Positions 1 through 6,061 of a DNA stretch of 9,694 bases are shown in pieces. A model generated the notes under the pieces. That model was not told where the DNA came from. It saw nothing but the letters and a program-made list of their open reading frames with translations, and ran no database searches. The stretch lies in the NCBI GenBank assembly GCA_015222555.1, contig JADFVM010000198.1, forward strand, positions 1 to 9,694, given 5' to 3'. The first letter of the stretch is position 1. Each line of letters opens with the position of its first letter. The position numbers and the translations under genes are program-made. The DNA is from Pseudomonadota bacterium. Lineage in GTDB: Bacteria > Desulfobacterota > JADFVX01.

Positions 1-325
1 ATCTGTGGTGATATTCAGGTTCCGGCAGCTTGCCAAGTGTATGATATAGCGCGATTTCTAAGCACTTAAGGGTCTTGAAACCGTAAGCTTTTCTCATAGT
101 GAGTTTTGCCTTGAGGTTCAAGCCCTCTACCGCACCGCTGGAGACTCTCCCTTTGACCTTGAACCAGTTGAGAATCAGCGGTTTGTGGTTGCGCAGCATG
201 CGAGCTACTTTCTTCATCGGTTCCAGATACGTCTGTAAGGTTCTGGTCACCCAGTTATCAAGAAACTTGCCTGCGAAGTCTGGTCGTTGATAGTCCCTGT
301 ACGCCACTTCACTATAAGCAGTTTC
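1..325 (-). pseudogene. C-terminal remnant of an ISL3-type (IS204/IS1001/IS1165 group) transposase
   Basis: The minus strand reads about 108 codons without a stop, from about 325 down to the window edge. The translation is typical of the C-terminal end of ISL3-family DDE transposases. It includes FLDNWVTRTL, LEPMKKVARML, the block SSGAVEGLNLKAKLTMRKAY followed by GF, and near the edge ALYHTLGKLPEPE. The Glu of SGAVEG matches the place where the family's last catalytic acidic residue is expected. Upstream (towards the N-terminus) an in-frame TAA lies at 326-328, and the sequence beyond it belongs to a different gene remnant. The N-terminal two thirds or more of the roughly 400-residue protein are therefore missing. 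The true C-terminus lies only a few codons outside the window. No terminal inverted repeat or target duplication was recognised at the broken end, so this looks like a decayed insertion and not an active element. Confidence 0.8.
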
Positions 326-327
326 TT

Positions 328-516
328 ATGAACTTCATGCTCAGGCTATGGATGGAAAACTGGGAACGGTAGGGCTAAGAACCACTTTGTTATGTTAGAT
401 TCAGGTAAAATTGAAATCAAGGTCAGGGATAATGGGCTAGGTATGCCCGAGGAGGTACATGAAAAGTGTCGTTGGAAAAGGAACGCTCTTTGTGTTAACA
501 TTTCCAACTAAAGATT
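328..516 (+). pseudogene. Frameshifted and deleted histidine-kinase ATPase (HATPase_c) remnant
   Basis: Three reading-frame fragments line up with one sensor histidine-kinase ATP-binding domain. The first (about 336-395) reads AQAMDGKLGTVGLRT, like the end of the N box. The second (389-466) reads KIEIKVRDNGLGMPEEVHEK, a clear G1 box (DNGLGM). The third, in another frame (465-512), reads SVVGKGTLFVLTFPT, like the closing strand of the domain. The F and G2 boxes that should lie between the last two fragments (roughly 40 residues) are absent, so there is an internal deletion as well as frameshifts. An in-frame stop at 396-398 also breaks the first fragment. The remnant touches the transposase fragment on its left and a GGDEF fragment on its right. 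It cannot encode a working kinase. The sensor part and phospho-acceptor His are not visible. Confidence 0.7.
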
Positions 517-517
517 C

Positions 518-738
518 ATCACGGATATTGCAGGTGCACGCTGTGTTGCTGAAAAGATGCGACAGGCGGTTGAAACTATCAATTTGAAGGGGGAGAAAGC
601 CAGCCTTCAGGGAAGGTTACTGTCAGTATCGGAGTCTCCACTTATGCTGAGAAATACACTAAGGGTGATAGACGAGGCAAACAAGGCGCTTTATCTGGCC
701 AAGTTAAAGGCAGAAACAGGGTTGTTCTTTCCTCTTAA
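518..738 (+). pseudogene. Frameshifted C-terminal half of a GGDEF (diguanylate cyclase) domain
   Basis: Fragments in two frames together match the second half of a GGDEF domain. One frame (from about 521) gives TDIAGARCVAEKMRQAVET. A second frame (about 627-660) gives VTVSIGVSTYAEKYTKG. The first frame resumes with VIDEANKALYLAKLK, and the last piece, GRNRVVLSS, returns to the second frame and ends at TAA 736-738. The order matches the family pattern of 'vAE+iR', 'vTvSiGva', 'AD+ALY.AK' and 'GrNrv'. The GG(D/E)EF signature itself, which would lie upstream, is missing. A 105-codon open frame starting at ATG 557 crosses this remnant but mixes real and out-of-frame residues, and should not be called a gene. 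The parent was probably a signalling protein of the c-di-GMP network, perhaps the same locus as the adjoining kinase remnant. Confidence 0.7.
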
Positions 739-796
739 ATTCTTTTATGAGCAATATGTCTTATCTTCTTTCTTTCCATTTCACTCACTACCTTTA

Positions 797-825
797 TTGA
801 CTAACACCCCGCCATATTTTAAAAT
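797..825 (+). promoter_or_regulatory. Sigma70-like promoter for folC
   Basis: A TTGACT -35 box (797-802) and a TAAAAT -10 box (820-825) are separated by exactly 17 bp, each with one mismatch to consensus. Transcription would start near 832, giving a 5' leader of about 55 nt before the folC ATG. It lies in the AT-rich stretch between the GGDEF remnant and folC, so folC appears to have its own promoter despite the broken genes upstream. Confidence 0.5.
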
Positions 826-886
826 GCATCAATATCAAAAAAATGAACAAGTGATAATGAATTTAATTCTGTAAATTGGCAGATAT

Positions 887-2161
887 ATGCTCGCAAATGA
901 TTTACATCAACTCAGTCGTCTGGATCCTTCAAAAATAGACCTTGGTCTTGACAAAACACGTTCATTACTGGAGAGGCTGGGCAATCCCCATGAAAGGTTC
1001 AAATCTATTCATATTGCCGGTACAAATGGCAAAGGTTCTACGGCGGCATTCATTTCGAGTATATTAACGGCAAGTGGATACCGGACCGCTTTGTATACCT
1101 CTCCCCATCTTGAAACCTTTTCTGAAAGGATAAAAATCGATGATAAACATATCGCTCAGCATAAAATAGATGAGATTTCAGTCAAGGTAAGAAAGGCAGC
1201 AGAGCAGATGCCTTCTTTGTCTCCAACCTATTTTGAATTTGCAACGGCACTTGCCTTCGTTTATTTTGCCGAAATGGATGTCGATTTTGCCGTCATCGAA
1301 ACAGGTCTTGGAGGAAGGCTTGATGCAACAAATATCTTGTCTCCTCTCGTGTCTGTTATTACACCGGTTTCAATGGACCATGCTGATTATCTTGGTGATA
1401 GTCTGGACAAGGTCGCCATGGAAAAAGCAGGAATTATAAAGGAGGATACGCCTGTTGTGATGTCAGGGCAGGTTGACATTGTGGCCTCTGTTATTAAGAA
1501 GGTGGCCTCCGAAAAAAAAGCGCCTTTGTTAGTTTATGGCCGGGATTTTCAAAAAATCAATGTCAATGATGATTTCAGATATCGTGGCAGAGAGATGATT
1601 TTTGAAAAACTCCGTTCTTCGCTTTATGGGGATCATCAGAAAGAAAATGCCACCGTTGCTCTGGCGGCATTAGAGGTATTAACGAATATAGGTGTAAAGT
1701 TATATGAAAGAGATGTTCAAAAAGGTATCCGCGATGCTTATTTGCCCGGCAGGTTTGAAGTGGTAACAACGCAGCCTTACGTAATCCTGGATGGTGCCCA
1801 CAATCCTGAAGGAGCGCGAATGCTGGTCAATGCTATTAAAGGTTATTTTCAGGGAGCCAGTGGGACATTTGTTGTTGCTTTTATGGAGGATAAGGATGTG
1901 GATGGAATTTTACAGGAATTGACCAAGGTTGCCGCAGGGATTATTCTTACCAGGTCATGTCATGAAAGGGCCTTTAATGCCGATGTGAAAATATCTTTCG
2001 CAAGTGATCTGGTAAAAAAATATGGATTGATTCTTGTTCCTGATTTCACAGCAGCCATAAGGAAGGGGATGGCTTTGGCAAAGACAAGCTCTTTTCTTAC
2101 TATCACCGGTTCTCTTTATGCTGTCGGTGAAGCAAAGACCCTTTTAAGAGAGGCGATATGA
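887..2161 (+). CDS. folC: Bifunctional folylpolyglutamate synthase / dihydrofolate synthase
   Basis: This cytosolic Mur-ligase-family enzyme joins glutamate to dihydropteroate and extends the polyglutamate tail of folates, using ATP. At 424 residues it is full length. Visible motifs are the P-loop GTNGKGST (residues 45-52), TSPHL (71-75), the ETGLGGRLDATN block (138-149), MDHADYLG (163-170), EKAGIIK (179-185, whose last Lys is the likely carbamylated lysine), and DGAHNPEGA (302-310) in the C-terminal domain. The start is ATG 887. No strong Shine-Dalgarno is present, but an in-frame TAA at 872-874 leaves no better upstream ATG, GTG or TTG. The stop overlaps the next gene's start by 4 nt, so the two are co-translated. 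In many deltaproteobacteria folC follows accD. Here its upstream neighbour is a scar of gene remnants. Whether it does both reactions or only polyglutamylation cannot be told from sequence. Confidence 0.95.
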   Translation: MLANDLHQLSRLDPSKIDLGLDKTRSLLERLGNPHERFKSIHIAGTNGKGSTAAFISSILTASGYRTALYTSPHLETFSERIKIDDKHIAQHKIDEISVKVRKAAEQMPSLSPTYFEFATALAFVYFAEMDVDFAVIETGLGGRLDATNILSPLVSVITPVSMDHADYLGDSLDKVAMEKAGIIKEDTPVVMSGQVDIVASVIKKVASEKKAPLLVYGRDFQKINVNDDFRYRGREMIFEKLRSSLYGDHQKENATVALAALEVLTNIGVKLYERDVQKGIRDAYLPGRFEVVTTQPYVILDGAHNPEGARMLVNAIKGYFQGASGTFVVAFMEDKDVDGILQELTKVAAGIILTRSCHERAFNADVKISFASDLVKKYGLILVPDFTAAIRKGMALAKTSSFLTITGSLYAVGEAKTLLREAI

Positions 2162-3135
2162 AACAGATACTCTCAACCTTGATTCTAGTCTTTGCAGTTC
2201 TTTTATATTCGGGTAATGTTGAAGCTCTGGACGTCCAGCTGGAAGCTCCGGGCAAGGGGGGCGCGGTAAAACAGGGGGATGTTATACTGGTAAAGGCGAA
2301 AAGCCCTGCTCCTTTAACACGTCTTAGCGGTGAGTTTGATGGGAAAAGGGTATATTTTGAGAGTGAGGATGGCAGGGACTTCAGTGCTCTTATCGGCATG
2401 GATCTGAATCAAAAAGTTCAGGAATATGACCTCTATATTTTTGGAAGAGGTGATGGTGAATTGAATCAAAGTGTCTTGAGTTTTAATGTCCATTCCAGAA
2501 ATTATAAGGTAGAGAGACTGACTCTTCCCGATAAAATGGTTACCTATGATGATGTGACCTTGAAAAGGATTAAAAGGGAAAGTCATTCTCTCCAAGAGAT
2601 AAGAAAAAATGTGAGCAGGAAAAGATGGTGGAATGGAGACTTTCTTATGCCTGTTAAAGGCAAATTGACTCCTAATTTCGGGGCACGACGAATATTGAAT
2701 GGCATAAAGAAAAACCCCCATTCCGGTGTTGATGTAAAGGCCTATTCGGGAACAAGGATAAGGAGTTCTAACGGGGGGAAGGTTGTTCTTGTAGACAATC
2801 ATTATTTTGGAGGTAAAGTTGTAGTTATTGATCACGGTCAGGGCCTTTCCACAATTTACATGCATCTCTCCAGGATCCTCGTTAATCATGGTGAAGAGGT
2901 CGCAAAGGGGGATATCCTCGGCCTCGTTGGCGCCACAGGCAGAGCCACTGGTCCTCACCTTCACTGGGCTGCTTATCTGAATGGTGCAAAGGTTGATCCC
3001 TCGGCCTTATTAGCACTTTCTATTGACGATAAAATAGTGGTCGAGGGAAGCACAATCTCCTCTGATCCGGCCAGAGGTCGGCAGATTGAAGGTAATGCGG
3101 ATTCAATCATGCCTGAACGGCTTGGAGGAACTTGA
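2158..3135 (+). CDS. Exported M23 (LytM-type) metallopeptidase
   Basis: A predicted zinc endopeptidase of the M23 family, which cleaves peptide cross-links of peptidoglycan in the envelope. The first 24 residues form a signal peptide: MKQ, a hydrophobic run, then a probable cut after VEA. Residues about 25-140 are a beta-rich N-terminal region of unknown fold. The catalytic domain covers about 165-290. It keeps every expected ligand or catalytic residue: HSGVD (H188, D192), the central His of YMHLS (H236), and HLHW (H267, H269), followed by NGAKVDP. It is therefore likely to be an active enzyme and not a degenerate EnvC/NlpD-type activator. The tail from about 288 has no recognised motif. The ATG overlaps the folC stop (ATGA) and has an AGAGGCG ribosome site just upstream, which fixes the start and suggests translational coupling. 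The link to folC is probably only transcriptional. Confidence 0.9.
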   Translation: MKQILSTLILVFAVLLYSGNVEALDVQLEAPGKGGAVKQGDVILVKAKSPAPLTRLSGEFDGKRVYFESEDGRDFSALIGMDLNQKVQEYDLYIFGRGDGELNQSVLSFNVHSRNYKVERLTLPDKMVTYDDVTLKRIKRESHSLQEIRKNVSRKRWWNGDFLMPVKGKLTPNFGARRILNGIKKNPHSGVDVKAYSGTRIRSSNGGKVVLVDNHYFGGKVVVIDHGQGLSTIYMHLSRILVNHGEEVAKGDILGLVGATGRATGPHLHWAAYLNGAKVDPSALLALSIDDKIVVEGSTISSDPARGRQIEGNADSIMPERLGGT

Positions 3136-3138
3136 GTA

Positions 3139-3228
3139 ATGTCTATTTTCTCTGGAAAGGTGGAATCAAGGGGGATTTATACTGGTACAATTTCGATAGT
3201 TGGGGAGGAACTCTTTTTTGGTCCATAG
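3139..3228 (+). CDS. Possible 29-residue leader peptide overlapping the transporter start
   Basis: Between the M23 gene and the transporter is a short frame starting at ATG 3139. GGAGGA lies at 3124-3129, nine bases before the ATG, which is near-ideal spacing. The peptide begins MSIFSGKVESRG and ends ELFFGP, then TAG at 3226-3228. It ends 11 nt inside the transporter frame and covers the transporter's own ribosome site, so its translation could control or couple transporter translation. The peptide itself has no recognisable family, no signal peptide and no run of regulatory codons. The good ribosome site could be chance, because it lies inside the last codons of the M23 gene. I treat it as a candidate only. 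Confidence 0.3.
   Translation: MSIFSGKVESRGIYTGTISIVGEELFFGP
3202..3220 (+). promoter_or_regulatory. Strong ribosome-binding site selecting a TTG start
   Basis: GGGGAGGA at 3202-3209 is a near-perfect Shine-Dalgarno sequence. The in-frame TTG at 3218-3220 lies nine bases after GGAGG. An earlier in-frame TTG at 3200 lies before this site and has no ribosome site of its own. The site therefore decides the transporter start as 3218. Confidence 0.6.
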
Positions 3229-4753
3229 CAGTAATCCGTCTCATAACGCAATCAGGTTAAGGAATCTGGCTATTATTGTTGCGCCTCTCATAACCTTACT
3301 CTTTCTCATTTTTGTCGATCTGGATCCGGAACATCCGGAAATCACAAAGATGGCTGCCATTGCGATTTTGATGGCCATCTGGTGGATAACGGAAGCTATA
3401 CCGCTTGCTGTAACTGCTCTGCTGCCTGTTGCCTTGTTTCCTCTTCTTGGAATAATGACGGGAAAGAAGGTTGCCCCTCTCTATTTTAATCATGTCATTT
3501 TTCTTTTTATTGGCGGCTTCATCGTGGCCCTGGCCATGGAAAAGTGGTCTCTACATAAAAGGATTGCATTGAAGGTAATTCTTCTCATGGGCGCCAGTCC
3601 ACGCAGAATTCTTTTCGGCTTCATGTTTGCCTCAGCCTTTCTCTCCATGTGGATATCCAATACGGCGACTACCATGATGATGGTTCCCATTGTTCTGGCT
3701 ATCATTCTTAAGCTCGAAGAAAATATCGAAGACGTGAAAGCGCACCGCTTTGCTCTTGCTCTTATGCTGGGGGTCGCCTATGCCGCTTCCATAGGAGGGA
3801 TGGCTACATTAATAGGGACGCCTCCCAACCTTTCATTTGCCAGAATTTACAGCATATACTTCCCTTCTGCTCCCGAGATCAGTTTTGCAGCATGGTTTGC
3901 CTTTGCCCTGCCGCTCTCAATTGTTTTTTTTCTTCTTGTTTGGGGATTTCTTTCAACTATCTTTTGCCCTCGAAAGTCGGACTTTAGCGTCGATGGCAAC
4001 CTTCTCAAAGCGGAGTATAACAAGCTTGGTCCCTTTGCTTATGAAGAGAAAATGGTCTTAATTGTATTTACGTCCATGGCTCTATTATGGCTCACACGAA
4101 GTGGAATCTCCATCGGTGATCTCAAAGTGCCGGGATGGTCAGCTTTACTTCAACATCCCAAAATGGTCGATGATGGAACGGTGGCAATAATGATGGCCCT
4201 CATCCTTTTTCTCATACCTGCAAAAGGTGAGGGCGGAGAGAAAATAATGGATTGGGGGACAGTCTCGAAGCTTCCCTGGGGCATTGTCCTTCTTTTCGGT
4301 GGGGGCTTTGCCCTGGCAGGTGGTTTTAAGGCATCAGGTCTATCCTTATGGGTGGGGGACGCACTGGCGGGTCTTGGCGGGGTGCAGCCCGCCATTCTTA
4401 TTCTGGCCATATGTTTAACCGTGACATTTCTTACAGAGCTTACCTCAAATACGGCAACGACAGAGATGATACTCCCCATACTGGCAGGGCTTGCAATTGC
4501 CATTAAAGTCGACCCCTTACTCTTAATGGTGCCGGCAACACTGTCCGCCTCATGTGCCTTTGCGCTTCCCGTGGCCACACCGCCCAATGCCATTATCTTC
4601 GGCACGGGTCGAATAAAGGTGGCTGAAATGGCCAGAGTCGGTCTTTTATTAAATTTAATAGGTGCTGTCTTAGTTACCCTGGCCATATACACGTCAGGAA
4701 AAGCGGCACTTGGCATCGACTTGCATAAAATTCCTGAATACCTCCTCAAATAG
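3218..4753 (+). CDS. DASS/SLC13-family sodium-coupled anion (dicarboxylate) symporter
   Basis: An inner-membrane transporter of the divalent anion:Na+ symporter family (INDY/SdcS type), about 511 residues and full length. It is almost wholly hydrophobic, consistent with about 11 membrane spans and two re-entrant hairpins. Both diagnostic Ser-Asn-Thr motifs are present: WISNTATT (S147-T149) and ELTSNTATTEM (S410-T412). Each is followed by its Pro-rich partner, IGTPPNL and VATPPNAIIFGTGR. These form the sodium and carboxylate sites in the family. The likely substrates are C4-dicarboxylates such as succinate, malate or fumarate, but sulfate or tricarboxylates cannot be excluded. The start was moved to TTG 3218 because of the strong ribosome site just before it. 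The gene follows the M23 gene after 82 nt with no terminator seen, so it may be read from the folC promoter. The stop lies 94 nt before proC. Confidence 0.9.
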   Translation: MVHSSNPSHNAIRLRNLAIIVAPLITLLFLIFVDLDPEHPEITKMAAIAILMAIWWITEAIPLAVTALLPVALFPLLGIMTGKKVAPLYFNHVIFLFIGGFIVALAMEKWSLHKRIALKVILLMGASPRRILFGFMFASAFLSMWISNTATTMMMVPIVLAIILKLEENIEDVKAHRFALALMLGVAYAASIGGMATLIGTPPNLSFARIYSIYFPSAPEISFAAWFAFALPLSIVFFLLVWGFLSTIFCPRKSDFSVDGNLLKAEYNKLGPFAYEEKMVLIVFTSMALLWLTRSGISIGDLKVPGWSALLQHPKMVDDGTVAIMMALILFLIPAKGEGGEKIMDWGTVSKLPWGIVLLFGGGFALAGGFKASGLSLWVGDALAGLGGVQPAILILAICLTVTFLTELTSNTATTEMILPILAGLAIAIKVDPLLLMVPATLSASCAFALPVATPPNAIIFGTGRIKVAEMARVGLLLNLIGAVLVTLAIYTSGKAALGIDLHKIPEYLLK

Positions 4754-4764
4754 GGTGCACTTTT

Positions 4765-4788
4765 TTCATTGAAAGAGTTATTCATTGA
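4765..4788 (+). repeat. Direct repeat TTCATTGA around the proC promoter
   Basis: TTCATTGA occurs exactly twice, at 4765-4772 and 4781-4788, with starts 16 bp apart. The first copy overlaps the -35 box and the second lies in the spacer. This arrangement would suit a regulator binding tandem half-sites, but an 8-bp repeat in AT-rich DNA could be chance. Confidence 0.3.
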
Positions 4789-4797
4789 GGATATAGT
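4769..4797 (+). promoter_or_regulatory. Sigma70-like promoter for proC
   Basis: TTGAAA (4769-4774) and TATAGT (4792-4797) are separated by 17 bp, each with one mismatch to consensus. Transcription would begin near 4804, leaving a leader of about 44 nt that contains the AAAGGGA ribosome site. This makes proC independent of the upstream transporter. Confidence 0.5.
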
Positions 4798-4847
4798 TGT
4801 TTTTATCAGGGATCTGTAAACTATTAAAGTAAAGGGACATTTTAAAT

Positions 4848-5666
4848 ATGCTTAAAGGGAAGAGGATCGGTTTTCTTGGCGCAGGAAACATGGCAGAGGC
4901 CATTATCCAAGGCCTTATCAAATCAGGGCAGGTGAAGGAGACGGAAATTACTGCCAGTGACAAGAACATAGAGCGTCTTAATGTCGTCGTCGAGGGTTAT
5001 GGCATAGAGGGTCACAGTAAAAATTTTGAAGTGGCCAGCCGCTCTGACATCATTATCCTTGCCGTTAAACCACAGGGCATTGATGAAGTTCTGGATGATA
5101 TCCGTGCCGAAATTTCAGAGGCAAAACTCATTGTGAGCATTGCCGCCGGAATCAAGATAGATAAGATAGCCTCAAGGCTTAAAGAGGGGGCAAAGATTGT
5201 AAGGGTAATGCCAAATACGCCGGCCCTTGTTCTTGCAGGCGCCTCTGTCATTTGTCCCTCAGCCAATGTGACTGACGAGGAGAAGTCAGCGGCCCTGGCC
5301 ATCTTTGAGGCGGTGGGAAAGGCCGTCATCATTGAGGATGAGACTTTAATGGATGCCGTCACAGGTTTAAGTGGCAGCGGGCCTGCCTTTGTTTATACCT
5401 TTATAGAGGCGTTATCCGACGCTGGAGTCAAGGCAGGTTTATCGAGAGAGATTGCCAGTATGCTTGCCAGCAATACCGTTTATGGGGCGGCAAAGGCCGT
5501 CATTGAATTAAACCGGCACCCTGCCGAGTTAAGAGATATGGTAACATCTCCGGGCGGTACAACCATTGCGGGAATGGCAAAACTGGAGGAAAAGGGTTTT
5601 CGATCTGCTGTTATCTCTGCCGTTGAGGCAGCAACGAAACGGTCAAAGGAACTTGGAAAGGGTTAA
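4848..5666 (+). CDS. proC: Pyrroline-5-carboxylate reductase
   Basis: Catalyses the last step of proline synthesis, reducing 1-pyrroline-5-carboxylate to proline with NAD(P)H in the cytosol. At 272 residues it is full length for bacterial ProC. The N-terminal Rossmann domain shows FLGAGNMAEAI (9-19), the AVKPQ strand end (72-76) and VRVMPNTPALV (118-128). The C-terminal dimerisation and active-site domain shows TGLSGSGPAF (172-181), DAGVKAGL (191-198) and the signature MVTSPGGTTIAGM (231-243). All residues expected for activity are visible. The ATG is preceded by AAAGGGA about 11 nt upstream. No proA or proB is near, so the gene stands alone, as proC often does. It is followed by a structured intergenic repeat that may end its transcript. 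Confidence 0.96.
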   Translation: MLKGKRIGFLGAGNMAEAIIQGLIKSGQVKETEITASDKNIERLNVVVEGYGIEGHSKNFEVASRSDIIILAVKPQGIDEVLDDIRAEISEAKLIVSIAAGIKIDKIASRLKEGAKIVRVMPNTPALVLAGASVICPSANVTDEEKSAALAIFEAVGKAVIIEDETLMDAVTGLSGSGPAFVYTFIEALSDAGVKAGLSREIASMLASNTVYGAAKAVIELNRHPAELRDMVTSPGGTTIAGMAKLEEKGFRSAVISAVEAATKRSKELGKG

Positions 5667-5729
5667 GAAGTTATTGATCGCCGTCCTCTGGGCAAGATTA
5701 CAGAAAAAAAGGTTTTGCCTTAAGGATGT

Positions 5730-5760
5730 TTACTTTTCTTTTGCGGACAAAGAAAAGTAA
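5730..5760. repeat. Perfect 12-bp inverted repeat downstream of proC
   Basis: TTACTTTTCTTT (5730-5741) is the exact complement of AAAGAAAAGTAA (5749-5760), with a 7-nt loop TGCGGAC. It lies 63 nt after the proC stop. It could act as a transcription stop or 3' RNA stabiliser, but the stem is AT-rich and no T-tract follows, so it is not a classic intrinsic terminator. Confidence 0.7.
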
Positions 5761-5766
5761 CAAAAG

Positions 5767-5869
5767 AAAGGCCGCCCAAGTCAGGATAAACCGGATAAGT
5801 GCCTTCACGAAATAATTTTCTCTCCCAAAAGCACAGAAAATTATTTCTAAGTTACTAAACTTGGCCTTT
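5767..5869. repeat. Nested stem: outer 11-bp arm enclosing a perfect 13-bp hairpin
   Basis: The inner arms GAAATAATTTTCT (5809-5821) and AGAAAATTATTTC (5835-5847) are perfectly complementary over 13 bp with a 13-nt loop. Around them, AAAGGCC (5767-5773) pairs with GGCCTTT (5863-5869) and AAGT (5778-5781) pairs with ACTT (5859-5862), leaving a 4-nt bulge on the left. The two levels of symmetry make chance unlikely and point to a folded RNA or cruciform-type repeat unit. Confidence 0.65.
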
Positions 5870-5899
5870 GGCTTCCCTCGTTCCGCAATTGCCTTCGGC

Positions 5900-5937
5900 G
5901 GTCACAAGAACTCGCTTCGCTCAGGCAGCTTGTGACC
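5900..5937. repeat. Perfect 9-bp inverted repeat GGTCACAAG / CTTGTGACC
   Basis: GGTCACAAG (5900-5908) and CTTGTGACC (5929-5937) are exact complements around a 20-nt loop containing CTCGCTTCGCTC. This is the third hairpin of the interval and appears to belong to the same element as the two before it. Confidence 0.6.
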
Positions 5938-6061
5938 TTCTTCCACAGTCAAAAGCTTCACTCGGCTGCGTTTTAACGGGAAGAGAAGGAAAGGAAAATC
6001 CTTGTTGATCTGAGTCTGATTTGATTTTCAATTTTAATAATAACTTTGCAGGAGTAAAAAA

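Larger units (their letters stand above)
5667..6061. other. Gene-free interval carrying a structured repeat element
   Basis: This 395-bp gap between proC and the acyl-CoA dehydrogenase holds no credible gene. The plus-strand frame running from 5566 to 5760 and a minus-strand frame over 5921-6223 are shadows. The central part (about 5720-5940) contains three strong inverted repeats, listed separately. The part from about 5960 to 6050 is AT-rich and should hold the dehydrogenase promoter, but no -35/-10 pair is convincing. A GGAG at 6051-6054 is the dehydrogenase ribosome site. The stretch around TTACTTTTCTTT...GCGGACAAAGAAAAGTAA and AAAGGCCGCCC resembles dispersed intergenic elements that I recall from proteobacterial genomes. 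That resemblance is from memory and unverified. Confidence 0.6.

Noticed and set aside
99..290. A 63-codon plus-strand frame at the left end
   Set aside because: It is antisense to clear ISL3 transposase sequence on the minus strand and has no family resemblance of its own.
557..874. A 105-codon plus-strand frame that could be called a small gene
   Set aside because: Its residues match a GGDEF domain only in patches, with the intervening matches in another frame. It is a chance frame through a frameshifted remnant.
2314..2964. A 216-codon minus-strand frame
   Set aside because: It lies wholly antisense to the M23 peptidase, whose motifs are unmistakable. The reverse translation shows no domain and there is no ribosome site.
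4150..4785. A 211-codon minus-strand frame
   Set aside because: It is antisense to the transporter's second half. Its Pro/Ala/Ser/Ile-rich composition is what the complement of a hydrophobic membrane gene gives.
5730..5760. Calling the 12-bp hairpin a classic rho-independent terminator of proC
   Set aside because: The stem is AT-rich and no T-tract follows, so only a repeat/hairpin call is supported.
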